Shown: positions 1 to 7,800 of the stretch, piece after piece
How the letters are laid out: every line of letters begins with the position of its first letter
Numbering within the stretch: the first letter of the stretch is position 1
Source of the DNA: Microbispora hainanensis
Lineage (GTDB): Bacteria; Actinomycetota; Actinomycetes; Streptosporangiales; Streptosporangiaceae
Reading direction: 5' to 3'
Length of the DNA: 64,000 bases
NCBI RefSeq assembly: GCF_006874475.1
Contig: NZ_VIRM01000038.1
Location: 1 to 64,000 of the forward strand
Made by a program: the position numbers and the translations under genes
The notes under the pieces: generated by a model
Told to the model about the DNA's origin: nothing
The model's database searches: none
What the model saw: the letters and a program-made list of their open reading frames with translations, nothing else

Positions 1-96
1 AAGGTGCGCGAGGGCGGGCGGACGGTGAACGTGCACTGCCTGATCGCCACCGGCGTCAACGCGGGCGGCGTCAGGATCGACGACGCTGCACGGTGA
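1..96 (+). pseudogene. IS256-family (Mutator-type) transposase fragment
   Basis: The window opens inside an open frame that ends with TGA at 94-96. Its translation contains GGRTVNVHCLIATGVNAGG, which resembles the segment of IS256-type transposases leading into the catalytic core (usually ...LIATGVNADGRREVLG...). The frame breaks off right after this motif and ends in RIDDAAR, so the rest of the transposase, including most of the DDE residues, is absent. I read it as the broken end of an insertion sequence marking the left edge of the accessory island. The 5' part lies outside the window. Confidence 0.6.
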
Positions 97-101
97 CACG
101 A

Positions 102-740
102 TTACGGAGACGCTCGCGTCGGGGGGGGCGTGTCCAACCCGCTGTCACCGGCCGCCGTCGCGAGCTGAGTGTTGGTCTTCTGGATGGAGGCCGTACTGAG
201 CAGTACCTCGGCCTGGGCGTCCTTGAGGCTCTTGTACGACTCCCGGACGTAGGCGACGAACTCCTCGCCCGGGTGATTCACGAGGATTTTTCCTTCCTCC
301 CCTGCCGCCCACTCGGCGGCCGTCACCTCGTACGAAGCAATGTGGGCGCAGAAGTCTAGGACTACGTGTGGTATTTGGTCCTCGATGAACAGGTCGCCGT
401 GGTCCACGATGGCATCCCGCATCTGGCGCGCCGACGGCAGGAACACTGTGAGTACCCAGCGGCGCCACAGCCTGTGCTGCTCCTCGGTCAACTCCACGCC
501 TCGCCGGCGTTCCTCGGCCGATGGCAGATGCTGCCGACGGAAGGCATCCCAGGTACGCTCGTTCGACTCCACGAGCACCAGGAGCGGCCCGTATAGGTCT
601 CGCAGTTGGGAGTCGACACGGTTCAGGCGGGCCTGGCGCCGGGCGCGTGCGAGCTCTCCGCGCTGGTTGAGCAAGTATGCGAGGACGGCGATGAGGACGC
701 TGGCGATGGCGGTGACCAGCGTGGCGATCAGGGTGGACAG
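102..740 (-). CDS. Small membrane-anchored protein downstream of the TIR gene
   Basis: No family recognised. If translation starts at CTG (738-740), which has AAAGGAG five bases upstream, the protein has 212 residues and begins with a hydrophobic helix (STLIATLVTAIASVLIAVLAY, about residues 2-22) followed by the basic run NQRGELARARRQARLNR. This is a single N-terminal anchor with a cytoplasmic helical domain. The best ATG/GTG/TTG alternative is TTG at 674, which would remove the anchor and lacks a clear ribosome site, so I prefer CTG. The body is rich in Trp, Glu and Arg (WDAFRRQHLP, HRLWRRWVL, YVRESYKSLKDAQAEVLL). It lies 21 bp after the TIR gene on the same strand and is probably co-transcribed, suggesting a membrane partner or effector for the TIR protein. 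The function is inferred only from context. Confidence 0.7.
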   Translation of the reverse strand: MSTLIATLVTAIASVLIAVLAYLLNQRGELARARRQARLNRVDSQLRDLYGPLLVLVESNERTWDAFRRQHLPSAEERRRGVELTEEQHRLWRRWVLTVFLPSARQMRDAIVDHGDLFIEDQIPHVVLDFCAHIASYEVTAAEWAAGEEGKILVNHPGEEFVAYVRESYKSLKDAQAEVLLSTASIQKTNTQLATAAGDSGLDTPPPTRASP

Positions 741-761
741 GGGGGCTCCTTTGCTCGGGGA

Positions 762-1658
762 CTAGAGAGGTTCGAAGACCAAGATCTCGATGTCATCGGT
801 GACCTCGATCGCCGAACCGACGCTGGCTGCGAGCGTTTGCAGTCGTCCGTAGTTCTTGGCGGCCCGCCGATATCCCTCGCTGTCGCAGCGCACGGTGATT
901 CCACTTTCCGTGGTCCGCAGCTGGCGAACATGGGACTTACCGATGATTTCGTGGACGTTCAGAACCACCTCCTTACAGAGGGCGTCCCTCACGCCTTTCG
1001 CCGGGATGTCCGGGTCCGGCTGGACATGGGTGGTGACCGACGAGGTCCTTCCCAGTATCTCCAGCCTCCTTTCCAGCGCCTTAATCCTTATATTCTGCTC
1101 GCGGACGAGGCTAACGAGTTCGTTGAGGATGGCGGGCGTAGCTCGGGTTAATGCCTTCGGGGATGGCTTCATTTGCCTGATCTTCTGAAGCGTCTTGTCC
1201 AGTTCCTCCCAGTACTGGTCGAAATGTCCCCGCAGGATGTCGGTTTCGACCTTGCCCTTGCTGTCGCACACGTCGTTGATCGACTGGACCATTTGCCACA
1301 CTTGCCCCTTGTTCGAAGAGTCAGTGGCCTGAAAGCTGGACAGCGGCCCGGGCGTCAGGTCCTTTTCTGGTAGATCGATGAGAAACGGCATGACCCGGCT
1401 GTCGGACACCGCTTTTGACAGCGCCCCTGCCTCAAAGTTGAGCCAGGGGGCCGCCTGATTCCCTCGCGTGACACACACTATGCCGAAGTTGGATACCTGC
1501 AATTGGTTCGCGATCTTGGACCTCGCCAGCTCGCCCTTCGCGATGTCGGTATTCGAGCACCACGGGTCGATGGTGTGATTCAGCTTCCTGATCCACAGTT
1601 TTAGAAACGAGGCGCACTGCTCGGCCAGTTCTCCGGACCAACTGATAAAGAGCTTCAC
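762..1658 (-). CDS. TIR-domain protein with C-terminal coiled coil
   Basis: The first about 140 residues read as a bacterial TIR domain: MKLFISWSG at the start (strand A), PWCSNTDIAKG, then GIVCVTRGNQAAPWLNFEAGALSKA. Glu76 in the WLNFEAG motif is in the place of the catalytic Glu of TIR NADases, so NAD+ cleavage or cyclic ADP-ribose signalling is possible but unproven. Residues about 180-215 look like a coiled coil (LNELVSLVREQNIRIKALERRLE). The last 80 residues form a small domain I do not recognise. The GTG start at 1658 has AAGGAA upstream. It is first in a two-gene minus-strand operon with the membrane protein and is divergent, across 156 bp, from the giant STAND-like gene. Bacterial TIR proteins commonly act in anti-phage defence, which fits this IS-bounded setting. 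Confidence 0.85.
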   Translation of the reverse strand: MKLFISWSGELAEQCASFLKLWIRKLNHTIDPWCSNTDIAKGELARSKIANQLQVSNFGIVCVTRGNQAAPWLNFEAGALSKAVSDSRVMPFLIDLPEKDLTPGPLSSFQATDSSNKGQVWQMVQSINDVCDSKGKVETDILRGHFDQYWEELDKTLQKIRQMKPSPKALTRATPAILNELVSLVREQNIRIKALERRLEILGRTSSVTTHVQPDPDIPAKGVRDALCKEVVLNVHEIIGKSHVRQLRTTESGITVRCDSEGYRRAAKNYGRLQTLAASVGSAIEVTDDIEILVFEPL

Positions 1659-1814
1659 TCTGGCGCGTTCCTTGAGGTGAGGGCATCCGGCGGCCCGACC
1701 CTGCAGCCGGACTGACCTATTGTCAACTCAGGTGCCGTGCAAGTCCACTGGCGTCGGATAAACTGATGCCTCTTCCTCTCTGTCCTTGATACGCGAGGCA
1801 TAACGGGAGGTCAC

Positions 1815-4800
1815 GTGTCCGTGACGGCTTCCAGTGGGATTTCGACGGCAGCTAGGGATCTTGAACTGTTCCTGTCTGGCCGGGGGCGCACCGCGGAGGG
1901 GAGTTACTCTCCGGCGGTGCTCAAGGGCGTGGGGCCGTTCGCGGTGTTCCTGCACCGCAGAGTCGCCATGACGGCCTCCGTGCTGGTGCCGGCGACGGAC
2001 CGAGTGGTCAGCCCCGGCCCGCACGTCGTGCTGCTGCCCCGGCTGTGTCAACGCGCGGCGGCCGTGGGCGAGCACGCGCTCGCTGAACTGCTGGACTGGG
2101 CGGAGATCGCCTGGACCGGGCGCACCAGCCAGCGCTACTTCTACGCTCGTCGTGCGCTGCCCGAGCCCGTGTACCGGCATCTGCACGACCTGGTGACCCG
2201 GCATGGCGCCGTGATGCGCCGGGTCACCGGATCGCTGGTGCTGCGCGCGCGGGCCGAACACCTGAGGGCTGAGACGGACCGCCTTGCGAGCGTCGACCAC
2301 ACGTTCACCCGGCAGTTGTTCGTCAAGCCTGTGGAAGCGGTCCTGCACGATCTCAGCCGAGGTGTGATCGACGATCACGGGCTGCTGGAGCATCCCCCGG
2401 AGATGCTCGTCTCCCGCGTCAACGTCGCCCACCGCGGCCAGGGTAATCTTGCGCCGGTCCCCAGCAACGGCAAACGCTGGCCGGTGCTGGTGAAAAATGC
2501 CGCGGAGGTCTGCGAACTGGTGCGCTACCTGCTGGAGATCGCGGCCGAGCATACCTGGCACGTTCCCGACGTCTCCGCGCCGCCGCTGGATCGGCTCGAC
2601 CCGGTCCTGGTGCCCGTCGTCGAGGCGCTTCTGTTCGCCTCCCCGGACCTGGATGCGCCCCGGATCGACGCCGACGACAGCTGGGTGACGAGGGTCGCTG
2701 CCGAGGCGCTGACGCTGGTGGCCGGGGAGCACCGGCATCTGATCGCCCTGGCGGCCAGGGGAGCTGGCGTGCCGGAGGAGGTGACCGGGCCGGCACTGGA
2801 GCCGCTGGAGAGAATCCGCGAGCGTGCGGACATGCTTTTCCGGGGGTTGGCGCAAGATCCGGACGGGGAGGGCGAGGACCTGCACAGTCTGATCCTCGAC
2901 GCCCTGGTACGCGGTGATTTGCCCGACGCTCAGCAGGGCCTGGACATGCTAGAGGAGCTGGACGGACGCACGGCCGTGGAGGTCAGGGCGATGGCCGTGC
3001 AGCAGGCCCTAGCCACTCTCGGGGACGGGGACGGGGACGGGGTACGGCTCCACCTCAGGACTGTCGAACTGCACTTGGAACGCGGCGATCTGCGCGCGGC
3101 CGAGTCCTACGTCGCTCAGGCTGAGCAGGCCCTGCCTGGCGACCCGGAACCGGCGTGTCAGCAGCGGCCGCAGGACGCGGAGCCGACGGCAGCCCTCGCG
3201 GAACCAAAGCAACCCCCGGCCACTGCCCAGGTTGACACCGCAGACATCGCTAGTCCCGTCAATACCCCGGACACCGTCCACGACGACGAGTTGCCCGCCC
3301 GCATCCTCGCCGCCTTCCGGACTCCGACGCATCAGACAGCCGATCGGGGGCAACTAGAGTGGGACGTAGGGCAGCTGGGCCGGTCGGGGCCGCTGTCCGA
3401 CGTGGTGAGCACCGCTCGCGAGCTGCTGCACCTCGCACCCGAGCTGGTCGTCGAACTCACCGACTTGGCGCTGCACCGGGCCCGCCCCGTCCTGTACCCC
3501 TCCCTGTGGCAGCTGCAGTACGACGCGCTGCGTAGCCTCGGCCAGACCGAGCGGGCCGAGAGCGTGTTCCGGCGGGGCCATCCGCCGCTGCCGCCCCAGA
3601 GCCTGACGGTCGGCGAGTCAGTACCGGGCGCACACCTGCTCACCCCGTACGTACGGCCGTTCCGCGGCGCCGACGTCACTGCGGAGGCGGGCGGCGGCCC
3701 AGGAGCCGGGCCGCGCACGCAGGAGGAGGAGGCGCGGCTGTACGCACGGTCGCTGGAGGCGGGCAACACAGCCGCGCTCGGCTATGCCATCGGCTGGGCG
3801 GTCCGTGCAGGCCGGGCCGCGGACGCCCTCCACCTGTACCGGCGGTTTGGGCCGCACCAGTATCTCAACGGGGCGGCCGCCTGGAACATCGCCGCCGCCT
3901 ACGCCGCCGTCGGCTCCGCCCGGCAGGCGCTTCAGGCGCTGGACGTCTTCCAAGACATCCTTTCCGGCCGCATGGAACCAAACCAGCGACGTGCAATGAG
4001 GGAGTTTATGGCCCTTCACGGCGCCCGTCCCGCACCCGAACCGGCTTTCCAGGGTGCACCCGGTACGGGCACTGGGCCCATGCACCCCGAGGAGGAAGCC
4101 AAACACCTGCACGCCATGGGCCGTGCGCAGGAGGCGGCGGCCCGATTGGAACAGCTGCTGACGGTGAATCCGCGATCCCCCGGCGCCTTCCTGCTGCTAC
4201 GCATCCACCGCGAGGGCAACAACCTGGCCGGGGCGCGTTCGGTGGTCGACCGCATTGAGGCGGCTGGGGTGGCGACCTGGCGGCACCACCTCGAACTCGC
4301 CCGCAACGCACTCGAGGCCGGGGACGTCGCCCTCGCGCAGGAACGCCTCGACCGCGCCCAGCAGATGGGCGCCACCGCCGACTGGACGGAGAAACTCCTC
4401 CACCAGCTGCGCGCCCAGCCGGCCGGCCGGGTCGAGATCCGGCTAACGCCTGTGCCGGCCACTGGCGTGGCGCCGCCGCCCACCAGCACCAATGACATCG
4501 AGGCCTGGCGGAAGTATTTCGCCGCCCAGTTGGGCACGCGCGGACTCCAGGACGTGCTGGAGACCACTACCTGGGCCTCGCTGCGCGAACCCGTCATCGT
4601 TGGCGTGCTCACCACTCAGCTGCGCACCCTGGGAATCCCCGTGCCTCGCGCCGACATCACCGAACGACTGATCGGCCTGGTCAATCAGTGCCGTGACTCC
4701 TTCCTCAGCCGCGACCTCGCCCTGTGGCTGATCAACGGCTGCGATCACCGTACGGCGGTACGGGTGCTGCAGGACTGCGTCGCCTGGACACCGCCCGAAC

Positions 4801-7800
4801 GGCTGCCGCGCGTGGTCTTCCTGCGAGACGAGGCCGTCCGCAGGGGCGGGCTGCCCCAGGGGAGCTACGATCCACCCTCGCCGCCGGCGCAGGTCACCAG
4901 TGTCCGGCGGGCTGTGGATCCGTCGCTCGTGCCCGAGGTCCACGTCCAGGAGATCGGCGGGCCGCAGGCTGCGGACCTCCTCATTCACGAGGCGCAGCAG
5001 CTGCCGCCGAACACTGAAGCCTCTCTCGTCGCCGACGCCTGGCTCAGAGCCGTACACCACGGGCACTCCCTGGCCCTCGGCAACGCGCTGGCGACGCTGG
5101 TGCTGGCCGACCGGGCCGAGGAGGCGGTCGCCTTCTACCACAGCGTGTCCGACCGGTACTGGCTCGGCTCGTCCGCGGCGTGGAACCTGGGCTGCGCCTA
5201 CATGGCGTCCGGCCACTTGGAGGAGGCCGCCACCACCTTCGAGTACCACGCGCGCGTGTCCACCTGGAGCTACACGGACGAGCAACGCAGGGTGCTCACC
5301 GCGCTCTTCGAGTCGGTGGGCCGCCCGGTGCCAACCCCTGCGGGCAGCAAGCTGCTGCTGGCCCGGGGCGGCAACGCCCGGCCAGGCACCGGCGAGCAGG
5401 CCGTCGCCGCGCTTGGCGACGGGGCCGACAGCGCCGAGGGGGAGGCGGCCCGGCGTATCGCGCAGTGCAGCAGCGCACCGACCAGCCACAACTTCTACTA
5501 CGCCGGTACGGCGGTGCGTCGGGCCATGCAGTCTCGGCCGTCCGGCAATGTCGCCCGGTACCTGGCAACGATGCGGAATCTCTTCGCGCTGGTGACCGAC
5601 CTCAACCCGAAAGCCGTCGCCGAGATGGCGGCCGTACTTGAAACGGCCGGCCGGGCGGAGGAGGCCTGGAACCTGCTCCGGCAGTGGATCGACCGAACTC
5701 GTGCGGCACCCGCGCTGCTGGCCCTGGCGGTTCGCATCTCCCGAGAGCTGGGCCACGAGGGGGAGCTGCGCAGGCTGCTGGAGCGGCACCAAAGGCCGAA
5801 CTCCTCCTATGAGGTGTACCTCAGCCTTGCCAAACTGGCGCAGCGACAGAACGACGAGGAGGCGCTGCTCAAGTACGCCGACCTTGCACTCCAGCGCAAC
5901 CGCCGATCCGTGGAGGCGGCCGTCCTCAGGGAGAGCGCCGCAGCTCTCCGACAGGCCCTGCCGGTGGGCGACCGGGGCGTCCTGGCCAAGGTTAAAAACC
6001 CCCGAGTGTCGGTGAACCAGGCGATCCAGCAGCTGGTGCACGAGTACGACGACCAGGTGCGCGACCTGCGGCTGAAGGCATTGACTTGGTTCCAGCCGAA
6101 GGTCGATAAGGCGGAGCTGAACCGTTTGCTGTCGACGACGCTGCGCGCGCAGGCCAAGCCCGCGTTCCAGGCCGCCACGGACGAGGACTGGGAGACGGCG
6201 ACCCGGCTGTTCAAGGAGCTGCTGAAGAAGCATCCCAGGGACGTGGCCTTGGCCCGGGCGACGGTGGCCTGCCAGCTCAAGTGCGGCATGGTTGACGACG
6301 CCGCCGCGGTCGCCGGAGTCTTGGGGCACATTCCGGACGGGGTACGCCTGCAGGTGCAGGTTGCCTGCGCCCAGGGTGATTACAACGAAGCCGGCCGTCT
6401 CCTTGGGCTCTTTCTCACGCTGCACGACGGTTCCGCGGAGGAGGCGATCGTTCAAGCAGGTCTGCTCACCCACCTCGCCAACCGCGCCTCGGTGGCACCG
6501 AAGCTCCTCCTGGAGTTCGCCCGGCGCCGCCAGCCGGGCACCTCCGACTTGCCGCTGGCCATCGCGGTGGTCCTGGCCAACCAGCAGCGCAAACGCGACC
6601 TTGCGCGTGAAGCACTCCAAGAGCTGCGCCGCCCCCGGAACGAGGAGCCGGATGCCCTCATCGCCCGGGCGATTGAGTACGACGTCCCCGACATCCTCAA
6701 TGACACGGCCATACCGCCCCTGGGCCGGGGGCACCTGGAGCGCATTGTGGAGCACCTGCGCATGGACACGCCGCGGCTGCTGCGATTCCTTCAGGACCAC
6801 ATCAAGCTTAGGGCGACCGCCCTGGATAGCACGGTGGTGCGAGAGGCACGCGGGTACTGCGCGACGCTGCTCGCCGAGCACGGGCTGGTGCGCGACGCCT
6901 ACAGCGTGTGGCGGGGGCTCGTCGAGAGCGCGGCCACTGCGGAGGAGAAGGGCAATATTTTACACGAGCTTAGATCCTTCTGCGACCGGATCTCGTACGC
7001 AGAGGGCTACCGCTACGCCATCGTCACCCTGCCCGAACTCGGCATCGAGCCGAGCGACGAGGACCTGGCCTACGTCGACAACATGTCCTCTGAGATGGAA
7101 CCGCAGGCTCTACCGGAGGAGACCACGCAGCTCGTCCAAGCGGTGGTAGTCCGCCGGTGCGCTTCCCTCGCGGAGGCCCTGACCTCGGCCGTGGATCAAC
7201 TGAAGGTTGATGCGGGACCGCAGGACGCGATCGGCCTGGAGAAGCTGAGGAAGCTGTGGACGCGGCTGGCCGAGCAGTTCGAGGACCCCGACTCGCCGTC
7301 CCGGCTGGCAGGCAGAACGACGCGTGACCTCGTCGAGTCGGCGACACGCGTCGAGAGCGACATGTACCTGCAGCGCCAGCTCGCGAAGAACCTCATCTCC
7401 ACGGCACGCGGCGAAGCAGCTGTCTCGCTCTCCCGTGCGCTGCAGGAAGCGTGGGACGAGGTGGCGCGGCATCACCTCAAGAGCGGCGGAACCCAGCGCT
7501 GGCTGGATCTGACGGTGCACAGGGCGACCCGCCTGGGCAGCGGCCCCGTGGAGGTCAAGGTTGAGATCACTAGCTTCCGCCAGCCCTTGAAGCAGGTCAC
7601 GGTGCGCGTCGACAAGAGGACGCTCGTGGTGGGCGACCTGGAGCCCCACTCCTCCGCGACACGACGCCTCGTCCTGCCCGGCGAGGCCCAGGAGGTGAAG
7701 GTCACCGCCTCGGGCCTGCAGGACGGCAAGCCGACCGAGAAGACACAGACGGCACCGGTCACCCGCTACCCGCACGATCAACGGCTGGCCGCACGCTTCA

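Noticed and set aside
1728-2885. Long minus-strand open frame opposite the giant gene
   Set aside because: Low-complexity Arg/Pro/Gln-rich translation with no motif and no ribosome site; a GC-rich shadow of the real plus-strand gene.
4443-6881. 812-codon minus-strand open frame
   Set aside because: Wholly inside the giant gene and antisense; codon composition typical of a shadow frame.
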